NCBI GenBank assembly: GCA_030248225.1
Contig: JASANE010027756.1
Coordinates: forward strand, 1 to 64,000
Origin: Trileptium ribeirensis
Lineage: Eukaryota; Nematoda; Enoplea; Enoplida; Thoracostomopsidae
Reading direction: 5' to 3'
DNA length: 64,000 nt
Part shown: positions 22,382-32,958 of the stretch, piece after piece
Position numbering within the stretch: position 1 is the first letter of the stretch
How the letters are laid out: every line of letters starts with the position of its first letter
Notes under the pieces: generated by a model
Seen by the model: the letters and a program-made list of their open reading frames with translations, nothing else
What the model was told of the DNA's origin: nothing
Databases searched by the model: none
Position numbers and translations under genes: made by a program

Positions 22382-22935
22382 ATTTTGTTCAGAAAGCAAA
22401 GCTCCATATAAATAGATACACTGCGTTGCTATTGACCTCATCTATCGAACAGGGTTGGGTTAAGATGGGTCGTAAATGGACCCATGAGACCCCGAAAACA
22501 CCCAAGGATATATCTCCTCAACCACTGGAGCGATTCAACTAAGATTGAGCGCATTTTGTTCAAAAAGCAAAGCTCTATATAAATATATACACTGAGTTGC
22601 GATTGACCTCATCTGTCAAACAGGGTTGGGTTAAGATAGGTTGTAAATGGGTCCATGGGACCCCGAAAACACCAAATTGGTCATATCTCCTCAACCACTG
22701 GAGCGATTCGGCTATGATTGGGCTCATTTTGTTCAGAAAGCAAAGCTCTGTATAGCTGTATACACTTTGTTGCTATTTCAGTCGATCAGGGTTGGGTAAA
22801 GATGGCTTAACGTATAGATAAGCCCTTGGGACTCCAAAACCACCAAATTGGTCATGTCTCCTCAACAACTAGAGAGATTCAGGCGCGCTTGGACTCATTT
22901 CGTTCAGAGAGCAAAGCTATATATAGGTATATGTG
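22382..22935 (+). repeat. ~173-bp satellite array, right part
   Basis: The array resumes in phase after the LINE. The landmark recurs at 22,551, 22,724 and 22,895 (spacings 173 and 171 bp). The last unit (to about 22,935) is the most diverged, with CATTTCGTTCAGAGAGC in place of the consensus. Confidence 0.9.
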
Positions 22936-23341
22936 GTGCTTTAGTATTTGAGTTTTGTTTTGGATCTTCGGCTTTAACAAAATGAAGTATTTTCCTAACT
23001 TTTATATACACTCAGAATTCACTTTCTTGGCCATGAGACAAGTCCCTAGTACATTTTACAAAACATAACATTCAAAATTAAATTTTATAAACTTGATTTC
23101 AGTCGATTCTTACAATATTATAGTAGAAAAGCATTAATTTGGAAGTTACATTTATTCTCCCATTTTTGTTTAATTTCAACGTGTTTTCATCGTATATCTG
23201 TTTTAGTGCCTATTATAAATGGATATTTTTATGATCATTTGTGATCATCATCATTGTGGTTTTATACGTGTGCATGCAGCGCCTAAGAACATTACAGTTG
23301 TATATAGCAGTAGCACTGTGGCATTAGACGTAACAAAAGAC
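22936..23341. other. Nothing recognised
   Basis: AT-rich sequence between the satellite and a hAT-like end at 23,342. Confidence 0.35.
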
Positions 23342-23400
23342 CAGGGGCGTAGCCAGAGCGGGGGAGTGGCCGGGGCACGCCCTCCCCCAATCCAATGTGA
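23342..23400 (+). mobile_element. Possible hAT-like transposon end
   Basis: CAGGGGCGTAGCCAG followed by a G/C-rich run (GCGGGGGAGTGGCC, CACGCCCTCCCCC) is a common left end of animal hAT elements. I find no matching right end (CTGGCTACGCCCCTG) in the window, so this is an orphan end. Confidence 0.4.
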
Positions 23401-23722
23401 CTAGTGAAAATTTTGGTGAAGTCTCCCTTATTATGTTCGGATTTTTCAGAGTGGATTAAATTTGAAGGCACTTCTGGTTTCCAGAAAGAAAATATCGGGG
23501 AAAAATGTTTGCGCTTAGCGCTCTTTTATTTCAATTAAATTGAGCAGTTTACACTGATATATAAAAACTACCGACAAAAAATCCTTGCAAAAAATTTGGT
23601 CCGAACAACCCCCAATCAAAATGTCTGGCTAAGGAGTGCGTACAATTAAGTGTCGCTGTTTCAATGTTTAAAAAAATTAAGCTCAAATCTACAAAAACAT
23701 TTTGTTTACTTTGGCTTAATTG

Positions 23723-23745
23723 GGTTTTAACCCAATTGCATTCAG
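23723..23745 (+). promoter_or_regulatory. Spliced-leader-like 23-mer at a LINE 5' end, copy 1
   Basis: The 23-nt sequence opens GGTTTTAACCC and closes GCATTCAG. It is identical to 32,887-32,909, and the flanking bases differ on both sides. It lies 173 nt upstream of the ORF1 ATG of the CR1-like LINE. No GT donor follows and no Sm site is visible, so it is not itself an SL RNA gene. Inference: a trans-spliced leader copied back with the LINE RNA. Confidence 0.55.
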
Positions 23746-23918
23746 TTTTAGGAGGAAGACTAAAGCTGAATGCGTTTCTGGTGCGTTACCCCAGACATAT
23801 TATATAACAAATTATTGTCTAAGGACGTTAAATTGTTACTGTCGCTAAATATCTGAAGATACTTACTTAGACTATTAAAGCTTACAACACCTATAAATTG
23901 ACCGTTCGTCACAGCAAA

Positions 23919-25073
23919 ATGGGACCTCAACAAACCGGCACAACAAACGGTTCGAAAGAAAAACAAGTACGAACGCACGGCGCTCACGGTTCAAAACAAT
24001 CAACTGCTCAACGTCGCTCTATGCAAAATCCTACATCGCAGCTCAGCACATCTGCAACTTCGATCACAACACGGCCTGTCGGCTCAACCCTTTGCTGCGA
24101 ATGTCAACGCGAGGGTGGAGACGACTGTTTCGCATGTGATAGCTGCGATGGTTGGATACACTACTCATGTACAGGCCTTAACACACAAACCATTGCCGCA
24201 ATACAAGGAAATTTCTTTTGTGCAAGTAGTTCGTAGCAGCTGTCAAAACATTTCACGCAGGACAACCCCTGTGGCTGCCGAACCGGACACCATTAATGAA
24301 CGTTTTATCGCCATGCAAGCGCAAATGAATGAAATCACGTCATCAATTGCTGCGATCAAACACTCTTTAAATCCCGCAACTCAAACAGACAATGCGGCCG
24401 CCATTGAACAATCACACCCGCTGTCGTTTGCAGAAGTTGTGGCAAGAAACATTGCTGATAGATCAAATTTCGGTCCCAATATTATTAACACAGCTGAGGG
24501 ATACTCTCATCGCCGATGTCTTGTGATTAAGGGACTAACGGAAATTGATCACGATCATGATCTCAAACCAGCAACTAAAATTGTTCAGTATTTGGACCAG
24601 AGTGCTGCTGCGGAATCAGTCTTCAGAACAGAGACAATTGAATCGAAAAGACAGCGACCTGAATCAGTTTCTAATTCAAACAATTCAATTCCTCGACTGC
24701 TTAAAGTAAGACTCTACTCCGCTACTGTGGTGAAATCTGTGGTCCGTCAAGCCCACTACCTGAAATGCACTGTAAAGGAATTTTTCTCCTGCGTTCAATG
24801 ACAACCGAAGAGCGAATTTGTTTATCGCTTTTGTACAATCAAGCTCAGAGTATTAATTCTAAACTCAATAATGATCCCCGAAATCGCACCAAATATGTCG
24901 TTTTGAACGAAAAACTGTTGGTGTATAAGGGATGTTTTATCAACGACAACAAGCTCGTTGGTGGCAGAAGGTATCCGGTAGAATATTCGTTTGAAGGAGC
25001 CGGTAGAAACATTACAGTCCACGTAAAAGGCTGTATGGCGGAATCAAGCCATTATTCTAGTTCGGAAAACTAG
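23919..25073 (+). pseudogene. LINE ORF1 with PHD zinc finger (frameshifted)
   Basis: The first ATG is at 23,919 (MGPQQTG). After a low-complexity Ser/Thr/Gln region, a PHD finger at 24,090-24,230 reads LCCECQREGGDDCFACDSCD, then GWIHYSCTG: the Cys pairs, Trp-x-His and closing Cys of a PHD. A frameshift near 24,220 leads to a linker, then RRCLVIKGLTEIDHD (24,513) and PRLLKVRLYSAT (24,693), an RRM-like nucleic-acid-binding core. Another shift near 24,785 leads to LVGGRRYPVEYSFEG at the C-terminus. ORF1 proteins bind the LINE RNA. This one needs two frameshifts, so it is dead. Confidence 0.8.
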
Positions 25074-25084
25074 ATATGGGGGCG

Positions 25085-25912
25085 AGTCGTACGCGTACAA
25101 ATGCTTCTCCAATACCCTGCAAACTAGCTAATGCGCGAAGCTTAGCAAATAAAGTAACAATATTGGAGTGCCTTCGTAACAGCGGAAACTTTAAAATTAT
25201 TACTTTCTGTGAAACATGGTTACACGACGAATTTGCAAACTGAATGATTAACTGTCCAGAGTTTTCAGTGTTCCGCAAAGATATGGCAAAATCCCGTGGA
25301 GGAGGAGTTGCCATCTTTGTGCATTACTCTGTGAAATCATTGCCTGTTAATTGTTCTAACATAAATTAAGAGATTATATACGTTGCGTAGATTTGCATAT
25401 ACCAATTAAGCGTAGATTAATATGTGTTTACAGACCTCCAAATAGCACTCTAGAATATAGTGTAGACTCTAATTGATCAGATGAACGAGCTTTGCGAAGT
25501 GAACTGTCCAATAACTCTATTGGGCGACTTTAACTTTCCTGAAATAAACTGGAGCTCGCTAACATGGCCAAACTATGGCCAAGCTGCTATATTTGCAGAA
25601 TTTGCTATAGAAAAAGGTTTTACTCAGTTGGTTCAGTTTGCTACGCGGGGCGACAACACGCTTGACTTAGCCCTAACAAATTCATTGTTGAATGTTAGCA
25701 ATGTCTCACAAGGCGATATGTTTTCCCATCACATATCTATTGATTTCCATATTGTAGGTAATGCGGTTGGTGAACCTAGGTCTTGTGTTGATATATATTA
25801 TGACTATAGAAATGCTGATTACTCTGTTATTTCTGATCATCTGTCTCAGTATAATTGGGATTATATGTTTTATTCAGAGGTCAATGTGGAAAAGAAATGG
25901 TGTTTATTTTGG
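25085..25912 (+). pseudogene. LINE ORF2 endonuclease (broken)
   Basis: The motifs in order are KLANARSLANKVTILECL, FCETWLHDEF (catalytic Glu present), INCPEFSVFRKD, RGGGVAIFVHYSV, then a stop-rich gap (25,365-25,480). The frame starting at 25,481 carries LLGDFNFPEINW (GDFN), DNTLDLALTN and an altered SDH position (SHHIS). These are AP-endonuclease landmarks that nick target DNA in this family. Internal stops near 25,240 and 25,370 inactivate it. Confidence 0.8.
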
Positions 25913-25989
25913 TAGGTAATTGTACGTATTATTGAAACTTTTGTTCCAAAGAAAGTTAAAAAGACCAAGTTTAATTACCGCCTCACATT

Positions 25990-27850
25990 AGAAAAATGTT
26001 TTATCATAAAAATAAACTCTGGCATTTAGCCAATAAGACACACAATTTTCACGAATATAAACTTTTTAGCAAAAAATGCGTGAAAGTTATTGATAAATTC
26101 AAAAAATACCGAGAAAACTATGTCATCAAAAATTCAAACAAGAATTCAATTTTTAACTATGTCATTAGCAAATTGTCCCGTAAAAGTACTCTAATGGCTC
26201 TGAAGGCAGCTAACGGTGCTCTTTGTGACGATAACTCCACGTGCTGTACAATTATGGCTGAAGCCTTTGCTTCTGTTTTTGTTTCTGATAACAACTGAGT
26301 AACTTCTCATATTCTTCATGTGCGAGAAAACCAAATTTCATGGGTTTCTTTTAGCCCGCAAGTGGTATGGAAAGCGTTGCACAAGCTTAAACCTAAGCAT
26401 AGCAATACTCCTGATGACTTTAGTCAGTTTCTCTTAAAACAACTAAAACATGCGATATCACTACCGCCTTTATACATTTTTGAACAATCATTTGTGTTTT
26501 ACCAAAAGCGTGGTTACAATCGAACGTTGTGCCAGTATACAAAAAAGGAGATTCGTGTGAACCTTTGAACTATCGTCCTATTTCTTTATTGTATTGTTGT
26601 TGTAAAGTTATGGAAACCATAATATGTGATTCTCTGAAGGCATATTTGCAAGAAAACAGCTTAATATCAACTGAGCAAAACGGCTTTGTGTCCAAAAAAT
26701 CTACTTGTACTCAACCATTGGAAACTGTACATGAGTAGTCGGTTGCTCTGGATTCTAAAAAGGATGTAGATATAGTATATATTGACTTTGCAAAAGCGTT
26801 TGATACTGTATCTCATGTTAAATTAATCCATGAACTGCCTTCGTTTGGTATTACTTGGATGCTACTAAGATGGTTAAAAGCATTTGTAAATAACAGACAG
26901 TTGCGAGTGAAAGTTGACAACACTCTGTCTCAACAGCGAAATGTGATAGCCTTCTTAGACCCATTTTATTTTTGTTATATATTAATGATGTAACATCTTA
27001 TTTAACCAATGTTTCATTTAAAATATTTGCAAATGATGTTAAAATATATATTACCTTTGATAAGAACGATAACTGTTCACATGTATCAATGCAAAACGGA
27101 CTTAACCTACTGTCGAACTGGTCTTCCGATTGGCTGCTTGCCATATCAACATCAAAGTGTGGAGTTTTGCATCTTGATAAAAATAATCCAAAAGTACACT
27201 GTAGTATAAATGGCATTGACTAGCCCACTTTGCATCAAGTTAAAGATTTGGGTGTAATAGTTAATTATGATCTAAACTTTAAATCTCATATAAATGCAAT
27301 CACTTCAAAGGCGTATCGTATTACTAACATGCTATTTCGTTGTTTTATAAACTGTGACCCACTTGCCTTACTGCTCTGCTATAAATCTTATATTCGACCT
27401 CTTTTGGAATATTCATCGTCAGTCTGGTCACCCACATCCCTAATGAAGACAGACAAAATTGAACGCGTACAAAGATATTTTACTCGAAGACTAAATTACA
27501 GAAACAACGGTGCTCCTAAGTTAAAAAGAGCGCCTAAGACTTTACAACCTTGAACCGTTGAACCCTTAGAGTTGCGGCGTCTACGAGCTGACCTCTGCAT
27601 GATTTTTAAATGTCTGAACGGAGATGTAAATGCTTGTAAAACTTTTTCATGTTCTCGCAAAATACCAGTACACGAGGAAACGGTAAAAAACTTTAAAATG
27701 TAAGTGGTACACCAATATAGCAAGAAATAACTTTGTTCTGCGCCATGTTGATATATGGAACTGTCTACATAGCTCAGTCGTATGTTCAGCGAATTTAAGA
27801 ACTTTTAAGAATCAGATGGAAAAGGAGATCAACTTGAATTGTCATATCTA
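25990..27850 (+). pseudogene. LINE ORF2 reverse transcriptase (broken, FADD to FAND)
   Basis: Segments in several frames: ISWVSFSPQVVWKALHKLKP (26,332), YKKGDSCEPLNYRPISLL (26,535), YIDFAKAFDTVSHVKL (26,779), then after frameshifts LYINDVTSYL and FKIFANDVKIYI (27,020). The catalytic FADD is FAND, so the first Asp of the pair is lost. The C-terminal blocks RPLLEYSSSVWSPTS and VQRYFTRRLNYR match the sister elements. A TAG replaces a sense codon at 26,736. Confidence 0.85.
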
Positions 27851-28030
27851 CTATAACCGGAACTTAGGTTAGACGTAAGAGTAAGACTCGTCCCCCTTTC
27901 TAACCTTTTTATTGAATATTCTTGGTTGCTGCATATTCACACTTCAAATTTATTATTGGCTATTTCGTTGTGCCATGTATATCTGTATGCACGTAATCTT
28001 GATGTTCAATAAACTTTTGACTTTGACTTC

Positions 28031-28620
28031 TATATCATGCGCATTCTGCTTATTAACAAACACCAATAAACGGCCACAGTAAGAAGGTGGCCCTCATAAA
28101 AATATTTTGCAGTAACTTCCTCGTTTCCTCATACTTTTTCCATAACGCCTCCATTCGAGGTTTCTGCGAGCCCAGTCCATCCCTCACCTTTATGAAGTTT
28201 GTTGTGCGGATGCAGCATTAGCCGGTTCCAATATTTTCAAATTTGTAGCTGTTTACCCCCTACCAGGAAACATACCATCTCACATATCCTGACTTTTTTC
28301 AAAAACTTAGAGCAGATTTGTCTTTGAATTTGTTTACATATTTTCCTTAGAAAAATAAAGCATCGTATGTTTACGAAATCACATCCCAATGTGGGGCCCC
28401 TCACACCAATGTTTAGAGGGGCCCCTCACTCACATCAGTTTTGGGGGGACTCATACAATAGTTTATAGGGGACCACTTGCATATTATTGTCGGCGCTTTG
28501 TAATTTTACCATTTTGTATTCCTAATTCGTCCAGACTTGAACGCTTATAAGTAGGGCTAACGGATTATTTGAACACGGTCCCTTTCCCATCTTAACTGTT
28601 TATTTATATATGCTCAATAT
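28031..28620. other. Mostly unrecognised; short G/C-rich repeats at 28,380-28,480
   Basis: Three or four degenerate units of 24-30 bp (GGGGCCCCTCACACCAATGT, AGAGGGGCCCCTCACTCACA, TTTGGGGGGACTCATACAAT, TATAGGGGACCACTTGC) sit at 28,390-28,485. The rest shows nothing. Confidence 0.4.
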
Positions 28621-29000
28621 CCGAGGTCCAGAGCGAGGCCAGGTCCCGGAAGGGTGTGGCATTCGGCCGGGTGTGGAAAAGCACATATCTGTTTGGCGCC
28701 TACAGTGGGGGTCGAATGACTTGCCATAAAAGGGTTTAGCGCGGCGCCCCGAGGATTCTTATACGAGGACGGAGGGTGGGTTGACCACTCATTGGCTCTA
28801 AAAGACACCCCGTTCATCTATGTCCCTGCAATTTTCTACTTTGACCACCACATATTTGGCTTTGTCACATTTTTCACAATTTTTGTCCAATTTCCTTAAT
28901 GTTTGCTAAAATTTCGCAGATTTTCACCCATTTTTGACAAAATTTTGCCCAATTTCTACAAAAAATTTCGATATTTGCGAAAGGCCACCAGGTCTTGACA
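28620..29000 (+). repeat. T-rich minisatellite block with GC-rich flank
   Basis: GC-rich sequence (AGTGGGGGTCGAATGAC, GGAGGGTGGGTTGACC) is followed by a T-rich run of about 125 bp (28,860-28,985) of units such as CAATTTTTGTCCAATTT and TTTCGCAGATTTTCACCC. It has the same architecture as 4.3-4.76, 32.2-32.45, 56.9-57.1 and 61.37-61.69 kb. Confidence 0.45.
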
Positions 29001-30364
29001 CATAATTAGGCCTTCCCCTTGTTAGGCATCAGAGTTGATTCTGGGTCTCAGACCCCTAGTTTCAGAGACGTCAAAAATCAGACGGAAACAAAGGAGGTAA
29101 GCCGTATGAGCAGGAGTGATTAGTTTATTTACCGCATATCAGTCTGCGCTCATTGTGATTTTCATACCTTACATATCGTCTATATTTAGCCATGACAGTG
29201 TTAATAAAGCCAATAGATAACAGTAAACCTGAACAATAATGTCTCTTGTAACCCGTAATGAAGAAACGAGCTTTTATGGTGAATACAGCTAACATCCACT
29301 TTTGGACACCCACAACATAAAAACTCACACAGACAAATAGCTTATACCAACATTTTACCATTTATCACGTACAAGTGAACGCATAAACACACATACATGT
29401 ATTAATTCTTGTGTTTGGATGGAGTTGGACACACATAATTATACATTATTTAATTTTAATTTCCTCAATTTGGATGGCATAATTAGTGTGGGTATATGTA
29501 CACACATTTTCTTGCAAAATAAATAAATAAATATCTAATAAAGCAACAACAACGTTAACTAACATCTGCTGTCATAAGGCACACACAAGCAAAATTTCTC
29601 TAAACACATCCAAACACGAACATAGTTCCAGAGATAATTTGCAATAAATATAGAAACGATGTCAATAAAGAGAGTTTTTGAAAACCACTCCCTAAGTCTC
29701 TTTAGAGAGAATGAGTATGTTTTAGTTTAATTTTAAAATTTGGCATTTATGCACATTCATCTATCTACATGATGATATCGCGATTGAAAATTGTAAAATA
29801 AACACATAAACATGTGTGCGACAAACTCTTACACTGTTTCCAGTTGACACTGAAACAGACATGTCGAGGACAGTTGGAGAAAAAGTGTAGCTTTGCTAAC
29901 TAAGTCACCTTGTATTGTATCTAGGATTTATTGGTCAATCTGGGATTATTATGTGACCCTTCTGCACTTCGGTGCATTGTAATTCTTAGCTACGAAATGC
30001 ATATTAGCAGCTCCGATGGAAAGCAGGAAAATCAATATCGTTTTCGTATCAAATTTCCAAATCGTCTCCGAAATTCTAGAATTTTATGCAAAGTTTCTGT
30101 GTCGATTTTATTAGTTAAAATTGACAATCAAAACGCAATAGCTCTTAATGGACCATCGGATCTATTCAAGTCCTATAGATTACTTCCTTTGACTGGTACA
30201 ATAATCATCTTAAAGGATATCTTGTGTTATGATTTATCCGGTAAGCGTTTAAAAGCGGAAAGGCCCATGCGTAACGGCTACACTAAAATAATATAATGGA
30301 TTTATAATGCGCCAATTCAATTGAAAATCTTACAAAAGCGCCTAAGCGAACAACACGGTATAAC
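29001..30364. other. AT-rich stretch with CA-rich words, no gene supported
   Basis: 29,350-29,640 is rich in ACACAC words, with TTGTGTTTGGATG facing CATCCAAACACGAA in inverse orientation. The longest frame (29,931-30,296, +, 121 codons from a non-ATG start) has no recognisable domain, and I do not call it a gene. Confidence 0.35.
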
Positions 30365-30725
30365 ACAAGGAGTCAGTTCAAGTTTTTCCCCACAACAGAG
30401 GGGGAAACTTTAAAAGAGCACTAAAGGGGAAATCTGAATTGGTGAATTTAATAAATTTAAGCGATCCAATCTTAACCTTGAGTCTGCAATGGTCCACGTG
30501 GGATGATCCCCAGCCCAGCAGTGCCAGACTACTCTATCGCCATAGGAGCCGCCCCTGGTTAGCCGTGGAGAGGGGTATTGGGATAAATTAGCCCTGGAAA
30601 AAGCTGTTTGGATATTAAACAGCTAAACCAAAGGGAACTGTTTCGCGATATGAGCGCACAGCGATTGGAACGCATTATGATGGTAGAGGTTGGTACCCCA
30701 CAGCCAGTGTGCTGCTTCGAATCTA
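30365..30725. mobile_element. Merlin-like repeat, copy C (short)
   Basis: It starts at the palindrome (GTTCAAGTTTTTCCCC, ACAACAGAGGGGGAAACTTT, AGCACTAAAGGGG). It continues through the shared TCTGCAATGGTCCACG and TCGCCATAGGAGCCGCCCC stretches to CAGCGATTGGAACGCATTAT, where the transposase C-terminus would begin, then jumps to CCCCACAGCCAGTGTGCTGC as in copy B. No transposase coding of note remains. Confidence 0.7.
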
Positions 30726-30753
30726 CAACTAGTATGGGTCTTTTTCTTTAGTT

Positions 30754-31396
30754 CCCAGGCCGAGATAGCTTAATTTTGAAGATATCAGCGGCGATAATTT
30801 TGGTACCATTCGGCTCAGTTCAAAGAGCTGGTTTAAAAAAATATCCATCTCGTCATGTTTTATGCCGAATTTTTTTATATTGTTTGGGTCCCGATGGGGC
30901 TTGGTACCCAAAACTAAAAAATATTAATATTTATATATGTGTAATTTTGTATATTCTAACCGCATTGACGAGCTGAATCGAATGATAGTGAAATCACCAC
31001 AATCAGATTATGTACTAAGGAGTTTTTACCATTAATGTTAAATAAGTTAAAGCTAAGCCCGAATCGATAACCTGCGAACCGAGTGCGTTGATTATACCAC
31101 CGTTTGACCCAGCTGGTGAACGCCGTTAGAATAATATGTAAAATTAACCATTTATCGAGATTTTTTAATTTTGTGTCCCGAATAAACGAAAACTTGAAAA
31201 AATCATAAATCTCAATAATAAGGTATTTATAAAGCGCCTTTTCGGTGTTGACGTTGCAAAAGCAATGGATACGATATGACAATAAATAATACCATGAAAC
31301 GTGCCGAAAAGGATATTTTCCGAACCAGATCATCGAGCTAGACCGAATGATACCGAGATTATTGCTCTCTTCGAGATTGGCCAATTTAGGCCTGGG
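30754..31396. mobile_element. Foldback element, copy 3
   Basis: The outer edges CCCAGGCC (left) and GGCCTGGG (right) are inverted. Within, ATTTTGGTACCATTCGGCTC on the left faces TCATTCGGTCTAGCTCG-type sequence on the right. A second, inner inverted pair (about 30,800-30,870 against 30,950-31,010) makes the element a nest of foldbacks. It shares its edge sequence and module order with copies 1 and 2. The frame 30,956-31,384 on minus is a shadow of it. Confidence 0.65.
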
Positions 31397-32204
31397 GGAG
31401 GGTTAAAGTAAAAGACTCAGAAGTATTATGGTTATAGCATAATTATTCGCACTCTCTTCAGAACCTGGCAATATAAAACAGTGATGTTGAAACTTGTTCA
31501 TATCTGGTGGACCGGTCCAAAATTGTGACGGCCTATTATATATACGTGAGCAGTAAAAACCAAACAGTGGTTGGGGCCCCAGGTTTCAACGCTGATATTA
31601 CGTCATATATGCGAGCATTTTCTTCAAGAAGGTAAAATTTCCAGTGCAGAGCCATGTCTGGGCGAGCCAAAATTCCACTTATCGAATATTGTCGCAGCAG
31701 TAGCAGAACCAATTTAATAACTCAAATAACATTTCGCAATATATGACATGTATGCCCCAATCTTACCCACTGTATGTTATATATCCACTCATTAATTTGT
31801 GTGTGTGCCTCATTTACGATATTTGTTGCAAGACACTCAAAAACGTCAAAACAAAATATATATTTGACACTTGCTGAATGTCTCTACCAAACTGAAGCAG
31901 CAGTTTTACTTAGGAGATTCGTTTTATGGGTGTCTGTACACGTGTACATATTTATGTGTTGTGTGTTTCCTACACAAGAATTATTTTTATATAACAATAA
32001 TGTGTGTGGCTGTATTATTGTAATAGGAGTAAAGTTTAGTTTATGTATGTTTGTTCTACATTGTTTGTTTATTTATTTGCTCATCCTGTGTGTCTCATCT
32101 AATGTAGAGTAAAAATGTATAAAATTCGGGTCATTTTTTGGTCGGCCCAAACCATACCTAGCTTTTTTACCTGGAAAGAATTATATTAAAAACTTGTGGT
32201 AAAC
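31397..32204. other. No supported feature
   Basis: AT-rich. The 112-codon frame 31,774-32,112 (+) is Cys/Phe/Leu-rich and has no recognisable domain. GTGTGTG and ACACG words make it look like translated simple sequence. Confidence 0.35.
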
Positions 32205-32450
32205 AGTGGCGCACCATGCGGGTGGGTCTGGACCCACAGATTTCGGTAAAGCAGATAGTAAACTGGGATGAACCCCAGTGTGCACACGGTTGGGCTTCCG
32301 TATCCCTAAAATATTGCCCAATTTTCCCGCATTTTATTAAATTTCACTATTTTTTTTCAATTTGTGCTATCTTTTTACCAAAATTATCCCAAATTTGCGA
32401 AAATTTTGCGGCTCCTTCGGCACACTTGACACGAGGAGGTTAATGTTGCT
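32205..32450 (+). repeat. T-rich minisatellite with hAT-like left end
   Basis: CAGTGGCGCACCATGCGGG opens the block, followed by GGTGGGTCTGGACCCA and a T-rich core (32,320-32,410; TTGCCCAATTTTCCCGC, CAAATTTGCGAAAATTTTG). CAGTGGCG-type starts also occur at 7,053 (CAGTGGTGTACCC) and 43,060 (CAGTGGCGCAGTGGGGG). This suggests a non-autonomous hAT-like family, but no right ends are visible. Confidence 0.4.
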
Positions 32451-32886
32451 TGCGGGTGTGTGATTAATGTTGCTTAGGGAGGTCCGATCCTCAGAGGGTA
32501 ACTCCTACACACTCGTTCAATTTTTTATTCAATAATATACATACCCCTATCTGCTAGCATCAGCCTCAGCCTAGGGTAAGGCCTTCGGTCAACCATGAGC
32601 TGCGGGTGTTAGGTACAACAAATAACATGTTAATTCACAAGTAAATACATCATAAGAATACAACAGAATAAAACGAAAATCAGTGAGCGGTTATTCCACT
32701 TACAGCTGATTATAGGTTTCTTTCATAATGTAAATTATGAATTTTTTCGAGGTAGCTACCTAGGGGTATTGTCACTTCTCAACAGTTTGTGGCATCATTT
32801 CATCAACGTTCTTACGGTCTAGATACAAATATCGAGAATTTGAAAAGACCATACAGAACAGTTGACTAATGGATCGCTCAAGCTAC
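32451..32886. other. Mostly unrecognised
   Basis: 32,545-32,620 (CATCAGCCTCAGCCTAGGGT) is weakly similar to the same stretch of the Merlin-associated repeats at 17.78 and 43.61 kb. Nothing else is supported. Confidence 0.35.
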
Positions 32887-32909
32887 GGTTTTAACCCAAT
32901 TGCATTCAG
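32887..32909 (+). promoter_or_regulatory. Spliced-leader-like 23-mer at a LINE 5' end, copy 2
   Basis: Identical over all 23 nt to 23,723-23,745, with unrelated flanks on both sides (CTAC before, GCACC after). It lies 49 nt upstream of the ORF1 ATG of an L2-like LINE, a different clade from the first. A shared 5' leader across two clades is hard to explain by descent within one LINE family. Confidence 0.55.
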
Positions 32910-32958
32910 GCACCTGCTTGAGAAAAGCTAATACTATTTTTATGAATATAAAAATAAA

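Larger units (their letters stand above)
23723..28030 (+). mobile_element. CR1-like LINE, 5'-complete, with PHD-finger ORF1
   Basis: The order is the 23-mer, a 5' UTR, ORF1 with a PHD finger, ORF2 (endonuclease and reverse transcriptase), then a 3' UTR with AATAAA at about 28,008 and a TTGACTTTGACTT tail. A PHD finger in ORF1 is a known feature of some CR1-superfamily elements. Its ORF2 motifs match the LINEs at 9.9 and 20.0 kb and the antisense one at 45.8-54.3 kb, though each is a separate subfamily. Frameshifts and stops in both ORFs make it inactive. Confidence 0.85.

Noticed and set aside
28370..28490. CRISPR-like spaced repeats
   Set aside because: The units are diverged, directly adjacent and in a eukaryotic context; no repeat-spacer structure.
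29931..30296. 121-codon plus-strand frame
   Set aside because: Non-ATG start, no domain and AT-rich context; not enough to call a gene.
31774..32112. 112-codon hydrophobic plus-strand frame
   Set aside because: Translated GTGTGT/ACACAC-rich sequence; no membrane-protein family recognised.
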